Assembly (NCBI RefSeq): GCF_903819165.1
Contig: NZ_CAIJCS010000014.1
Location: 310,001-374,000 of the forward strand
Length of the DNA: 64,000 bases
Source: Aedoeadaptatus nemausensis
Lineage (GTDB): Bacteria > Bacillota > Clostridia > Tissierellales > Peptoniphilaceae
Direction of reading: 5' to 3'
Below, piece after piece: positions 32,721-41,746 of the stretch (position 1 is the stretch's first letter; each line of letters begins with the position of its first letter). A program made the translations under genes and the position numbers. Under the pieces are notes generated by a model. The model worked only from the letters and a program-made list of their open reading frames with translations. It did no database searches and was not told the DNA's origin.

Positions 32721-34229
32721 TTATTTTTTAATAGTGAGCACCGTATTAAGATTGCGACCCGGCGAAGTAATCACTCTGCCATTGGCATAGAGAGCGGAAG
32801 ATGCACCGCCGTCTAAATTCGTCGCTTCTACGCAACCCAGTTGAATCATGGCATTTGCCATGTTCACTACCGTGGCCTTCCCTGTTACGATGACCACCGT
32901 GCCGTCGGCCTTTACACCGATAGCGGAGCGGCCCGCATTTTGATTGCGAATCTTTCCTTCATAATTTGACGCTGCAGTAGCCGCAATATTTTTTCCGTCT
33001 TTTACGAGCATGGGTCCGGCCGCTACGAGAGCATCTACAGTTTCCCCGGCGAGACGAGGTTCTTTATCTAAAACAATCTTATCTTGAATAGCGTCTCCTA
33101 CTTTGATCATTCGAGGAATGCCCGCCTTATTAACGGCATTGGCCGCGAAGAAAATGATATATCCGTTTTGAGGAATTCCCACATTTCCTCCGCCTCCCGT
33201 TGAACTGACCTTACCGTTTGTTACGACAAAATGTGTCCCTTGGGGGAGCTTAACACTATTTCCGTAATAGGGATTAAATACGGCGATGGCCGTATTATCG
33301 TTGAGACCGGCATTAGTATACCAGGCGCTGAATTTACCGTGGCCCGTATCGAAGGAGTGGATCACCGTAGGCTGACCGATAATATTCTTCCCGGAAGATG
33401 TGCGCACAAACGCGCCGTCGTTTCCGATCCCCTGAATCACCCGGCCTTTGCTCATAATATTGCCGTAGGGCACGAGGGTGCGATAGGCATCGAAAAAGTT
33501 TCCGTTCACCGCCACCAATGGCGACGTCCGCTTAATGATGGAACTGAAAGGCTCTGCGCCCACCAGTCGATTATGTCCCTTTTCGACGCTGAATTTTAAA
33601 TTCGGATCATTGGGCACCGTGACGATATTAAGGCGAACGCCTGCTACCGTCTGTTTCGATACGGAAACATTGCCCTGTACAGGCGCTACTGCCGGCGCCG
33701 GTTTTGATTGAGATGCCGCGGGTTTCGACGGAATCTTCACCTTGGAACCATCATATATTCCGATATGGACCGCGCGTTTTGCACTGTCATAGCCCACCTC
33801 TTTAGAAAGCACCTCACCTAAACTTCGGATCTTCAAAAAGTTATAGCCTGAAATATTACAGCTTTCCACTTCTCGAACCGCTCCATTAATTTTTACCTTG
33901 GCATGACCCATTACTACTTGGGAATCGGGAACTTCGATCGCCGCAGTTTTTCCTTCCTCTTTGGGAGAGGAAACATAAGCCTCGCCCGGCACAACTTCGA
34001 CCACCCGCCCCTCGCGATCATAGCGGACGTTGATCTTGTCTCCCGTATCGCTCAGACCTTTGACTACATCGCGAAGTTTAAAATAATTGTAGCCGTCGAT
34101 ATTATAAGCCACACAATCTACTACACGATTATTCACGACAAACGTCTGCGTCGTCGGTTTCGCCGCCATAACCGGCGTGGGAGCGCATAATAAAATGCAT
34201 AAAGAGATAACTGCCAATATCTTTTTCAT
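32721..34229 (-). CDS. Secreted phosphodiester glycosidase (NAGPA family) with stalk domains
   Basis: Signal peptide (~1-22, AXA cleavage near VMAA), two copper-amine-oxidase-N-like stalk repeats (~25-90 with NIDGYNYFKLRDVV; ~105-160 with NISGYNFLKIRSLG), a Ser/Pro/Ala-rich linker (~165-190), then a phosphodiester glycosidase domain (~195-502) with VNGNFFD, AAGPMLVKDGK, NAGRSAIGVKADG and ATNLDGGASSALY. Related enzymes remove GlcNAc from phosphodiester-linked sugars, so cell-wall or teichoic acid decoration is plausible. It is a single gene; likely secreted or wall-associated. Confidence 0.9.
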   Translation of the reverse strand: MKKILAVISLCILLCAPTPVMAAKPTTQTFVVNNRVVDCVAYNIDGYNYFKLRDVVKGLSDTGDKINVRYDREGRVVEVVPGEAYVSSPKEEGKTAAIEVPDSQVVMGHAKVKINGAVREVESCNISGYNFLKIRSLGEVLSKEVGYDSAKRAVHIGIYDGSKVKIPSKPAASQSKPAPAVAPVQGNVSVSKQTVAGVRLNIVTVPNDPNLKFSVEKGHNRLVGAEPFSSIIKRTSPLVAVNGNFFDAYRTLVPYGNIMSKGRVIQGIGNDGAFVRTSSGKNIIGQPTVIHSFDTGHGKFSAWYTNAGLNDNTAIAVFNPYYGNSVKLPQGTHFVVTNGKVSSTGGGGNVGIPQNGYIIFFAANAVNKAGIPRMIKVGDAIQDKIVLDKEPRLAGETVDALVAAGPMLVKDGKNIAATAASNYEGKIRNQNAGRSAIGVKADGTVVIVTGKATVVNMANAMIQLGCVEATNLDGGASSALYANGRVITSPGRNLNTVLTIKK

Positions 34230-34259
34230 ACTATTCCTCCTTATTCATTACTTGATTCG

Positions 34260-34287
34260 ATTATATAATATACAGTTCAATGTGCAA
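34260..34287 (-). promoter_or_regulatory. Promoter of the phosphodiester glycosidase gene
   Basis: Minus strand TTGCAC (34282-34287), 16-nt spacer, perfect TATAAT (34260-34265), 30 nt before the ATG. Confidence 0.6.
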
Positions 34288-34527
34288 TCTTTTAGTTGTT
34301 TGAAAATCATAATTATTAAACCCTCTTTTGTCATAAGAAGAAAAAAATGATAATATATATTCAATTCGATAGCACGATACATTTGTAATGCTTTAAGTCG
34401 CATCATTTCCTGAGTTTTATGATTTAGAGATTACGGGTTTTATCCTGGTGTCTCATTTAGTTAGTAGCATTTTAGATGCTTTTACATAAATACCTATAGA
34501 TTTAGTTACAATTCTTAAGGAGGAATT
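34288..34527. other. AT-rich intergenic stretch
   Basis: About 240 nt between divergent genes, clearly more AT-rich than its surroundings. It holds a small hairpin AGCAT-TTTAG-ATGCT near 34467-34482 and weak -10-like TATAGA (34494-34499) for the following lipoprotein gene. No coding sequence was found. Confidence 0.5.
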
Positions 34528-35145
34528 ATGAAGAAATTAGCCATTGTTCTATGCGCCTTGTTAGCACTTACAGCATGCAACAAAGAAACCTCAGTAAAAA
34601 GCAATTCAAATGAAAATACCGCAGTTTCTCAAACCGAACAAGAACCCTCATCTGACAAACAAGAGGAATCAAATATCGGAAAAAAAGTAAATGATCCTAA
34701 TATAGGAACATTTACTGTTGTCAATCAGTCTGGACCTATTAACGAAGAATACTCTTCTGGCCCCCTGAAGCTTTTTCTAAAGAGCATCTCCGTTATGGGA
34801 TTTGAACCCACCAAACAAGCTAAAGAATTATTTGGAGAAGATATTAAATCGGCAATTTTTGTTGAAATGAAAACTTCTAATGCCGAGAAAGAAACTAACT
34901 CATTCTATCCCGATCAAGGGGTTCTCGTGGTGAATGAAAAAGAACAGATAAACGCTGACCTTCTCTCCAGCGAAGAACTGGGAGGAGAGTTTATAGGCAC
35001 CGTTGAAAAAGAAGGAGTAGTCGTATTTTATTCTAAAACTCCCGCTAAAGAGATTAAGAGTTTTAAATTAAAAGTTGACGCCGCACATGACGAAAATTTA
35101 AATCCGCTGGGTGAAGATATTCTGATTGATTATAGCTATAAGTAG
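34528..35145 (+). CDS. Hypothetical lipoprotein
   Basis: 205 residues: lipoprotein signal with lipobox LALTACN (Cys17), a Ser/Gln/Glu-rich linker (~20-55), then a compact domain with GTFTVVNQSGPINEEY and EFIGTVEKEGVVVFYSKTPAKEIKSFKL. The pattern resembles DUF5068-type Firmicute lipoproteins, but this is uncertain. Strong AAGGAGG before ATG. The gene and its upstream region are AT-richer than neighbours, hinting at later acquisition. Followed by a shared terminator. Function unknown. Confidence 0.8.
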   Translation: MKKLAIVLCALLALTACNKETSVKSNSNENTAVSQTEQEPSSDKQEESNIGKKVNDPNIGTFTVVNQSGPINEEYSSGPLKLFLKSISVMGFEPTKQAKELFGEDIKSAIFVEMKTSNAEKETNSFYPDQGVLVVNEKEQINADLLSSEELGGEFIGTVEKEGVVVFYSKTPAKEIKSFKLKVDAAHDENLNPLGEDILIDYSYK

Positions 35146-35207
35146 GAACGTGTAGCCCCTCTGAAATCACATTCCGGTGAATCTCTATAAGTTTAAATTA
35201 ATCTATT

Positions 35208-35241
35208 AAAAAAGCCTGATTGCAAATGCAATCAGGCTTTT
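35208..35241. terminator. Bidirectional terminator
   Basis: 14-bp or longer stem AAAAGCCTGATTGC/GCAATCAGGCTTTT with AAAT loop and A/T runs on both sides. Serves the lipoprotein gene (+) and tRNA-Leu(CAA) (-). Confidence 0.92.
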
Positions 35242-35249
35242 CTTATCTT

Positions 35250-35336
35250 TGGTGCCGGAGGCGGGACTTGAACCCGCACGGTGTTGCCACCGCTGGATTT
35301 TGAGTCCAGTACGTCTGCCAATTCCATCACTCCGGC
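35250..35336 (-). tRNA. tRNA-Leu, anticodon CAA
   Basis: 87-nt class II tRNA: acceptor GCCGGAG/CTCCGGC, anticodon stem CTGGA/TCCAG, loop CTCAAAA (anticodon CAA), variable arm GCGGTGGCAACACCGT, T-loop GGTTCAAGTCC, encoded CCA. Confidence 0.96.
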
Positions 35337-35352
35337 TCGTGAAGACTACGTA

Positions 35353-35382
35353 AGTATAACATAATCTTCACAGGATTGTAAA
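35353..35382 (-). promoter_or_regulatory. Promoter of tRNA-Leu(CAA)
   Basis: Minus strand TTTACA (35377-35382), 18-nt spacer, TATACT (35353-35358), 16 nt before the tRNA. Confidence 0.85.
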
Positions 35383-35385
35383 CCT

Positions 35386-36741
35386 TTATTTCATCGTAAG
35401 AAAGCTCGCGTAAGCTTTATAAGTGGAATAAATATCGGCTTTGGAAGCCACTTCGTAGGGCGCGTGCATGGAAAACAGTGCAGTGCCGAGGTCTACGACT
35501 TCCGCTCCCGTTTCGGCCAGAATATAAGCAACGGTGCCGCCGCCGCCTTCGTCGACTTTACCCATTTCTCCCACTTGCCAGATAATGCCGTCTTCTTCGA
35601 ATTTTTTGCGAAGTTCGGCGAGAAATTCCGCATTGGCATCGCTTGTACCGCTCTTTCCTCTGGCACCGGTATATTTCATCATACAAACCCCTTCGCCAAG
35701 ACGTGCGGCGTTTAGTTTATCCATGACCTCCGGATAGTTCGGGTCCAGGGCCGCCGTAACGTCGGCAGATAGAACATAGCTGTTGGCGAGGGCACGATTT
35801 ACCGCCAGATAGTGATCGTTCCCCATGGCGTGGAGCACTTCCCCGAGTGCATTTTTAAAGTAGTTGGCACTCATGGAGGTATTGCCTACGGATCCGATTT
35901 CTTCTTTGTCGGCGAAAATGGCGACACAAGTTTTTTCGCGATCTTTTCCATCGATAAAGGCGCGCAGAGACGCATAAGAGCAAACTCTGTCGTCTTGACC
36001 GTAGCCCGCAATCATACTGCGATCAAATCCTAAGTCCCGAGCGGAAAAAGCGGGAACTACTTCCAATTCAGAAACGGTAAAGTCATCTTCTTCGACGCCG
36101 TATTTTTCCTTCAAAAGGGCCAGTAAAGCTTCTTTTACATCCTCTTCTCCAGGCTTGTGACCTACTAGAACATTTAACTTTTCTCCGATAATGCCTTCTG
36201 CCAAAGATTTCTTGTTTTGTGATTTGCCCAAGTGAGGTAAAAGATCGGTAATCGTGAAGATGGGATCTTCAGGATCGCTTCCGATATGCACATCCACTTT
36301 CGTACCGTCTTTTTTGAACATAACGCCGTGAATAGCCAGAGGGATGGCGGTCCATTGGTATTTTTTAATGCCGCCGTAATAGTGGGTCTTAAAGAGAGCC
36401 ACGTTCTCCTCTTCATAGAGAGGATTGGGCTTTACATCCAATCGCGGAGAATCGATATGGCTCGCAATAATGGCCATGCCCTTTTCCGGATCTTCCCCGA
36501 TGTCAAAGAGCATAATAGATTTACCCTTATTGTTTACATACACTCGGTCGCCTTTTTGGAGTTTTTCCGCATCATCTAAATCTTTGTATCCCGCATCTTT
36601 TGCGATACGTTCGATTTCCGTAACGGCCATACGCTCCGTTTTGGAGCGATCGAGAAATAGCTTATAATCTTCTGCAAAGGTCATCATATCTTCTTGAACT
36701 TCCGGACGATTCCAGTAACTTTTTACTTTTTCCATTTTCAA
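35386..36741 (-). CDS. M18 family aspartyl aminopeptidase
   Basis: Cytosolic dinuclear-zinc aminopeptidase, family M18 (removes N-terminal Asp/Glu or other residues). Motifs: IIASHIDSPRLDVKPNPL with the metal His, GYGQDDRVCSYASL (bridging Asp), FADKEEIGSVGNTSM (catalytic Glu pair), and HAPYEVASKADIY at the end. 451 residues, normal. Encoded 6 nt downstream of the acyltransferase gene, so possibly cotranscribed. Confidence 0.94.
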   Translation of the reverse strand: MKMEKVKSYWNRPEVQEDMMTFAEDYKLFLDRSKTERMAVTEIERIAKDAGYKDLDDAEKLQKGDRVYVNNKGKSIMLFDIGEDPEKGMAIIASHIDSPRLDVKPNPLYEEENVALFKTHYYGGIKKYQWTAIPLAIHGVMFKKDGTKVDVHIGSDPEDPIFTITDLLPHLGKSQNKKSLAEGIIGEKLNVLVGHKPGEEDVKEALLALLKEKYGVEEDDFTVSELEVVPAFSARDLGFDRSMIAGYGQDDRVCSYASLRAFIDGKDREKTCVAIFADKEEIGSVGNTSMSANYFKNALGEVLHAMGNDHYLAVNRALANSYVLSADVTAALDPNYPEVMDKLNAARLGEGVCMMKYTGARGKSGTSDANAEFLAELRKKFEEDGIIWQVGEMGKVDEGGGGTVAYILAETGAEVVDLGTALFSMHAPYEVASKADIYSTYKAYASFLTMK

Positions 36742-36747
36742 TCCTTT

Positions 36748-38601
36748 CTATCTCGGTTTCTCTATATTACTTCCACGATCGTCTTCTCCGGAGCGGAGAT
36801 TCGATTCGGTCGTCGTCTTGCTTTTGGATTCCTCGGAATCCTCTTCATCTACATTTGTGGCCGTTGGCTTATCGTAAAGCAGGCTGTGACCCAACATATG
36901 CGCCATAAGCCGTGTAGCCGGCTGATTCATCTTTCCGTCTTCGTCAAAGAAATCTGACTGGACTTTTGCCTCTTTGTGCCAGTCCACGATCTTAACATTC
37001 TCGTAGCTGTCGGCGATTCGATAGAATATATCGTTGTTTTGATCTTCAAAATCATCGGATGTCACGACAGTAAGCAAATAGATCGGTTTACCTTCCGCTG
37101 CATCGATAATTGACTTAACATCATTATACTCTAATTTCAAATCGTTCCCCAACTGTAAGACGATAGGCCCGTCGCCTTGATATTCCTGAACACGCTCCAC
37201 ATACCACGCCGGCGTTAAGTTAATGTCTCCGTGAATACGAAGGGAGGGCATGAGCTTGAGATAGGCTTCTCTTGCAGCTCGAGCGGCACTGTCGCCTAAG
37301 ACCATGGCCTCAATATTTTGGAGCTTTCCGAGATCCTCGTTTGTAAGTTTATACTCGGGCTGCTGTGCGTTCACCTGCTCGATGGCGGCGGCCAGTTCGC
37401 CGGAGGGTTTAAATTTCTCGGTAATAGATGCCTCTTCCTTTTGCTTCGTCGTTTCACTTTCTACAGTTTTTACTATTTGCTTCTCTTTCTTCAGCGACTT
37501 CATTACTTCAGGGGATTGCTTGAAGAAACTCAAAGCCAGTATAATCCCAAAGGCGGCGCTTATGGCAATAATGCCCTTCTTTCCAACTCTCCGCCGCTTA
37601 TTAAAGAAATAATAAGATGCCTGAGCTACGAAAAGAAGTAAAATGAGAGCTAACCAGGAAGCCAATGTGGAATTGAGGCCTGTACGTTCCGATATTTTCC
37701 GCATAAAGAAAAATACGGGCATACTGTAAAGATAAAAGGAATAGGCTCGATCACCAAGAAAAGTAAAGAGCGGAAAGTGAAAGACACTTTCAAAAGTCGT
37801 CTCTCCTCGAAAGAGTAATGAGAGAAAGATACTCAGTAAAATACTTGAAAGCAATAATCCGCCGAAGTAAGCAAGGTTTTCTTCCGACATGAACAAAACG
37901 AAAATAACAAACAATATCATAATCCCCAGCATACCGAACTCTCGGCTTTCAACGCGGGGGTTCTTTTTAGAAAACAAAGTGTAGGCCGCTACAGGAACAG
38001 CTATAAAAAAACTGAATAATCTGCTGTCGGGCATGTAGAAAATACGCGATTCCGCCAAGTTCAGCCCACCATATAGCCCGAGTAACAAGGCCGATATAAT
38101 GGATAAGATCGATAACAGAAATGTGACGGACATAATCTTTTGTTTGGTTTTCTTCCCCGTAATAGCCAGCGCAAAAATAAAATAACACTGCACTAAAAGG
38201 GATATAAACCAAAGATGGCCAAAGGGCGACGGTTGATGAATGCTCAGAGGATGTCCCTGTATACCTTGAAAAATATTATTGACGAAAAAGGCCGCGGAAA
38301 GAGCCTGCCCGCGAACTAAGGGAAGATCTTTTGTAAAAAAGATGGCGTAGATTGCGATCGTAATCGTTAACATAGCTATGAGTTCGGGCCAAAGCCTACG
38401 CACTTTTTCCACAAAAAAGGGTCCCGGATGCACTTTCGTCTTAACATATAAATCAAAGCTCAAGTAGCCGAAGAGGACAAAGATCAATTGATAACCTAAA
38501 TGTCCTCCTAAAAAAACCTGGCTGAACGCCATGTAAAATAATATAAGGCACAACGCGAAACCTTTGATGCCGGCAATGGTTCGCTTTTGTTTAATGGTCA
38601 T
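36748..38601 (-). CDS. OatA-like acyltransferase with altered catalytic sites
   Basis: Architecture of peptidoglycan O-acetyltransferase OatA: an acyltransferase-3 membrane domain of about ten helices (~1-350), a Lys/Glu linker, and a C-terminal extracellular SGNH-like domain (~425-570), then a hydrophilic acidic tail (~575-617). The residues differ from consensus. The catalytic His of the N-terminal motif (usually YH) is Met24 (LFYMAF). In the SGNH domain the GDS serine is kept (Ser438), but the DxxH dyad is D555-G-K-Met558 and the block III motif is LGND instead of GTNG. It may be inactive or have another activity. Confidence 0.8.
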   Translation of the reverse strand: MTIKQKRTIAGIKGFALCLILFYMAFSQVFLGGHLGYQLIFVLFGYLSFDLYVKTKVHPGPFFVEKVRRLWPELIAMLTITIAIYAIFFTKDLPLVRGQALSAAFFVNNIFQGIQGHPLSIHQPSPFGHLWFISLLVQCYFIFALAITGKKTKQKIMSVTFLLSILSIISALLLGLYGGLNLAESRIFYMPDSRLFSFFIAVPVAAYTLFSKKNPRVESREFGMLGIMILFVIFVLFMSEENLAYFGGLLLSSILLSIFLSLLFRGETTFESVFHFPLFTFLGDRAYSFYLYSMPVFFFMRKISERTGLNSTLASWLALILLLFVAQASYYFFNKRRRVGKKGIIAISAAFGIILALSFFKQSPEVMKSLKKEKQIVKTVESETTKQKEEASITEKFKPSGELAAAIEQVNAQQPEYKLTNEDLGKLQNIEAMVLGDSAARAAREAYLKLMPSLRIHGDINLTPAWYVERVQEYQGDGPIVLQLGNDLKLEYNDVKSIIDAAEGKPIYLLTVVTSDDFEDQNNDIFYRIADSYENVKIVDWHKEAKVQSDFFDEDGKMNQPATRLMAHMLGHSLLYDKPTATNVDEEDSEESKSKTTTESNLRSGEDDRGSNIEKPR

Positions 38602-38729
38602 AGATAATCTCCTTTTATTCGATTATTCTATTCTATCATAAAGTTAAGTTCACTTTCATGGTAAGCCTCCTTAGCTTTGCGCTTCTTAATATCTTCTGAA
38701 CATTTTCATATAAAAATGCAAATAAACAC

Positions 38730-38758
38730 TGGACAATATTCTCTTACAGCGTTATAAT
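38730..38758 (+). promoter_or_regulatory. Strong promoter of tRNA-Lys
   Basis: TGGACA (38730-38735), 17-nt spacer, perfect TATAAT (38753-38758), 20 nt before the tRNA 5' end. Confidence 0.92.
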
Positions 38759-38778
38759 AAGTTCTGTTATTGAGGTTT

Positions 38779-38854
38779 GCACCTTTAGCTCAGTTGGTAG
38801 AGCAACTGACTCTTAATCAGTGGGCCCAGGGTTCGAGTCCCTGAAGGTGTACCA
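38779..38854 (+). tRNA. tRNA-Lys, anticodon CTT
   Basis: 76-nt cloverleaf: acceptor GCACCTT/AAGGTGT, D-arm GCTCAGTTGGTAGAGC, anticodon stem ACTGA/TCAGT with loop CTCTTAA (anticodon CTT), T-arm CAGGGTTCGAGTCCCTG, encoded ACCA. Solitary gene with own promoter and terminator. Confidence 0.97.
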
Positions 38855-38910
38855 AAGATAGCCACTTGTAGCGATCACCTTATGAATTGTGGTGCTACGG
38901 TGGTGCAACT

Positions 38911-38946
38911 GGCGGAAGTCTTTTTTTAAGGCTGCCGCCTTTTTTA
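38911..38946 (+). terminator. Terminator of tRNA-Lys
   Basis: GGCGG-A-AGTCTT pairs with AAGGCT-G-CCGCC (one mismatch), followed by seven T. It lies 57 nt downstream of the tRNA; the stretch in between has no recognisable gene. Confidence 0.8.
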
Positions 38947-38955
38947 TTTCATTTT

Positions 38956-38986
38956 AAAAGCGGCTGCCCTTTTGGCAACCGCTTTT
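38956..38986. terminator. Bidirectional terminator
   Basis: AAAAGCGG-C-TGCC pairs with GGCA-A-CCGCTTTT, 5-nt loop, A/T runs on both flanks. Ends the XRE regulator gene (minus) and backs up the tRNA-Lys terminator. Confidence 0.85.
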
Positions 38987-39354
38987 TATTTTTTATTGTC
39001 CCAATATAAGTCCCATAATTTCCGAATCAAAACATCCTTATCGTCCTGTCGAACTTTTTCCGAACGGAAAACCTGCTTCATTTGGTTAAGGGAACTTTTA
39101 AGGGCGTGGTAATCGGCATAAGACCCGTCGGTCTTTTCCGGCATTATAAATTCTTCATTTTCGATGAGCAGATCGTTGACATCTACATTGAAAATCTCCG
39201 CCAGCTTTTTATAAATCAAGCGATTTTTGGGATAGCTGTCGCCTAATTCATAGTTTTTTATGGTTCGCACGCTGACACCGAGAGCGTCGGCCAGTTCCTG
39301 TTGTATCCAACCTTTTTCCGTGCGCAGAATTCTTATTTTCTCTCCAAAGGTCAT
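38986..39354 (-). CDS. XRE/Cro-CI family transcriptional regulator
   Basis: 122 residues. N-terminal helix-turn-helix 3 domain (MTFGEKIRILRTEKG, WIQQELADALGVSVRTIKNYELGDSYPKN), C-terminal ~50 residues helical and charged without a recognised ligand domain. Start at ATG 39354 with GAGGG upstream; a TTG 24 nt earlier is less likely. It follows ftsH by 59 nt with a terminator between, so it may need its own promoter. Target genes unknown. Confidence 0.88.
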   Translation of the reverse strand: MTFGEKIRILRTEKGWIQQELADALGVSVRTIKNYELGDSYPKNRLIYKKLAEIFNVDVNDLLIENEEFIMPEKTDGSYADYHALKSSLNQMKQVFRSEKVRQDDKDVLIRKLWDLYWDNKK

Positions 39355-39386
39355 AGGCCCTCTTTTCTTAAAGATCAAACGCTAAT

Positions 39387-39415
39387 AAAAAAGCCGGCCG
39401 CAGCCGAACTTTTTT
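39387..39415 (-). terminator. Terminator of ftsH
   Basis: AAAAAG-C-CGGC pairs with GCCG-AA-CTTTTT around a CGCA loop, followed by T6 on the minus strand; overlaps the ftsH stop codon. Confidence 0.7.
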
Positions 39416-41405
39416 ATTCTTTCTCAAAAGGATCGTCGTCAATATCTTTCCCCTCGCCTTTAGGATAGAGCGCGATATCTTCATCCGACTCTTCCGTTGA
39501 TTTTGAAGATTCTTCTATTGCCTCGTCCTTTTCTTCGGGGTTTTCCTTGTCTAAGGAATCACTGCCTCCTTCGAAATGACGATCGCTGTTTTTATTGAGG
39601 ATGTCCATAAATTCCACGCCCGTAATAGTTTCTCGTTTTAAGAGATAATGGGATATGGCGTGGAGACTGTCGATATTTTCCGACAAGATCTCGTGGCTCT
39701 TTTCCTGGGCCTTCGTAATGATCTCATTGACAGCAAGGTCGATGTCGAAAGCTCGACGATCGGAAACAGAGAGGCTGGTGTCGCCACCCAAGTAGCGATT
39801 GTTCAGCGTCTCCATGGAGACGAATCCGAATTCATCGCTCATGCCGTAGCGCGTGATCATGGCGCGGGCGATTTTTGTGGCTTGCTCGATATCGTTGGAC
39901 GCTCCCGTGGTTCGGGTGTTGAAGATTAATTCTTCCGCCGCACGGCCGCCTGTAAAGGTGACGATTTTATTAAAGGCCTCTTCCTGACTCATAAGGAATT
40001 TCTCTTCCTCATCCACCTGCATGGTGTAGCCCAAGGCGCCACTTGTACGGGGAATAATTGTAATCTTATGCACCGGCGCCGACTCTTTTTGCAGGGCCGC
40101 CACCAGGGCGTGTCCTACTTCGTGGTAGGCGATAATTTCTTTTTCCCGAGTGCTTATTACCGTGTTTTTCTTTTGATGACCGGCGATGACCACTTCCACG
40201 CTTTCCATCAAGTCTTCCTCGCTCATGCGACGACGTCTGTGACGGACGGCACGAAGGGCCGCCTCGTTGATCATATTGGCGAGATCGGCACCGCTGGCTC
40301 CGGCCGTAGCACGGGCGACGGCGTTGTAATCGATGTCATCTTCCGCCTTAACACCTTTTGCGTGAACTTTTAAGATAGCCTCCCGACCGGCGAGGTCCGG
40401 AAGCTCTACGGGAATGCGACGGTCGAAACGACCGGGACGCAAGAGCGCCGGGTCTAAAGATTCCGGACGGTTTGTAGCCGCTAAAATAACGACACCGCCA
40501 TTACCTTCAAAGCCGTCCATTTCCGCCAGTAATTGATTGAGCGTCTGTTCCCGCTCGTCGTTTCCGGAAAAACCGGCGCCATCCCGTTTTTTACCGATGG
40601 TGTCGATTTCGTCGATAAAGACGATACAAGGCGCCTTTTCCTTTGCCTGCTCGAAGAGATCGCGGACTTTTGCCGCCCCGAGACCTACAAACATTTCCAC
40701 AAATTCCGAACCGGATATGGAGAAAAAGGGAACCTTCGCTTCCCCTGCCACGGCCTTCGCGAGAAGAGTTTTACCCGTTCCCGGAGGACCGACGAGGAGC
40801 GCTCCTTTTGGTAGTTTGGCGCCGATTTCTGTGTATTTTTTCGGATCGTGAAGAAAATCTACGATTTCTGTCAAATCGTCTTTCGCTTCGTCCTGCCCCG
40901 CTACATTGGCAAAGGTAATGCCGTCGACGCTCTGGTCGTAGATCTTTGCATTACTCTTTCCGAAGCTCATAGGCCCGACGCCGCCTTTACCCATGGATTT
41001 CGTCATACTGCGTATAAACAATTGACCGACAACCACCATGACGACGACCATTAAGGCGAAACTTACCAAACTTTGAATAATCGGGTTCATCTCGCTCGGA
41101 TATTCCCGATCGAAATCCACGCCGTTTTCATAGAGCCGATTGACCAGGCTTTCGTCGGGGAAACGTGCGGTTTCGTAGCGTGTATCCTCCTCGCCCTTAA
41201 TGGTGAAGGCTACTTGTTTATCGGCAATATGAGCTTCCTTAACTTTCTTTTGATCCACTTGAGCCAAAAATTCGTTGTAGCTCACTTTTTTTATGGTTAC
41301 CGGACTCTGCCGCATCTTCGGCATAAGCATAAAAGAAATCAAGAAAACGAAAATAATACCGATGGCATAATATAAAAACATCGGTTTGTTAAAATCTTTT
41401 TTCAC
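39414..41405 (-). CDS. ftsH: ATP-dependent zinc metalloprotease FtsH
   Basis: Membrane-anchored AAA+ protease degrading misfolded membrane and regulatory proteins. Two N-terminal membrane helices (~11-28, ~112-131) around an extracytoplasmic domain, AAA domain with Walker A GPPGTGKT (206-213), Walker [15 protein letters not shown] region RPGRFDRRI, and protease motif HEVGH (~430). The motif is HEVGH instead of the usual HEAGH, a conservative change. 663 residues with an acidic tail. Starts with GTG at 41405 behind GGAGGAG. Palindromic DNA lies upstream of its promoter. Confidence 0.97.
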   Translation of the reverse strand: MKKDFNKPMFLYYAIGIIFVFLISFMLMPKMRQSPVTIKKVSYNEFLAQVDQKKVKEAHIADKQVAFTIKGEEDTRYETARFPDESLVNRLYENGVDFDREYPSEMNPIIQSLVSFALMVVVMVVVGQLFIRSMTKSMGKGGVGPMSFGKSNAKIYDQSVDGITFANVAGQDEAKDDLTEIVDFLHDPKKYTEIGAKLPKGALLVGPPGTGKTLLAKAVAGEAKVPFFSISGSEFVEMFVGLGAAKVRDLFEQAKEKAPCIVFIDEIDTIGKKRDGAGFSGNDEREQTLNQLLAEMDGFEGNGGVVILAATNRPESLDPALLRPGRFDRRIPVELPDLAGREAILKVHAKGVKAEDDIDYNAVARATAGASGADLANMINEAALRAVRHRRRRMSEEDLMESVEVVIAGHQKKNTVISTREKEIIAYHEVGHALVAALQKESAPVHKITIIPRTSGALGYTMQVDEEEKFLMSQEEAFNKIVTFTGGRAAEELIFNTRTTGASNDIEQATKIARAMITRYGMSDEFGFVSMETLNNRYLGGDTSLSVSDRRAFDIDLAVNEIITKAQEKSHEILSENIDSLHAISHYLLKRETITGVEFMDILNKNSDRHFEGGSDSLDKENPEEKDEAIEESSKSTEESDEDIALYPKGEGKDIDDDPFEKE

Positions 41406-41460
41406 TCTTCTCCTCCATTCATTGTACTTCTATGTATATCCATTCCCTTTCTTTTTCACC

Positions 41461-41489
41461 CATATAGCTTTAAAGAATTTTGTATTCAA
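41461..41489 (-). promoter_or_regulatory. Probable ftsH promoter
   Basis: Minus strand TTGAAT (41484-41489), 17-nt spacer, TATATG (41461-41466), about 55 nt before the GTG start. The -10 is imperfect. Confidence 0.5.
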
Positions 41490-41510
41490 GGTAAGTATTT
41501 ATGAGAAAGT

Positions 41511-41526
41511 TTCGTAAGCTTACGAA
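41511..41526. promoter_or_regulatory. 16-bp perfect palindrome upstream of ftsH
   Basis: TTCGTAAGCTTACGAA, a perfect dyad 21 bp upstream of the proposed ftsH -35 box. It looks like a binding site for a dimeric regulator; which protein binds is unknown. The rest of the 341-nt gap 41406-41746 has no credible gene. Confidence 0.5.
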
Positions 41527-41676
41527 CTTCCTTCTTAAAGTAACAAAACTTATTTTAATGTATGGCTTCTGGTTTCAGCAATCAAGAGTATTCTCCGCCT
41601 TTTATATTATTTTTATATGGTTCTTAAACTTTAAGGACCCGCGGCTTCACAAATTAAAGATTCTCTTAATGTCATG

Positions 41677-41698
41677 GAGTCGTCATTTTAATCGACTC
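41677..41698. promoter_or_regulatory. Inverted repeat at the GerMN lipoprotein promoter
   Basis: GAGTCG and CGACTC separated by 10 nt, directly before an extended -10 (TGATAAAAT, 41705-41713). Could be an operator. The matching -35 is poor (TTTTAA), consistent with an activator- or repressor-controlled promoter. Confidence 0.45.
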
Positions 41699-41746
41699 AA
41701 GCTATGATAAAATAAGATATATCTCGAATACTAATAGGAGGAATTC

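Noticed and set aside
38855-38910. A second tRNA after tRNA-Lys
   Set aside because: The stretch has some GGTG-type words but no cloverleaf can be drawn.
41501-41707. Open frame of 68 codons between ftsH and the GerMN gene
   Set aside because: No ribosome-binding site, atypical composition (many Phe, Leu, Lys), and it covers the palindrome and promoter region of ftsH; most likely chance.
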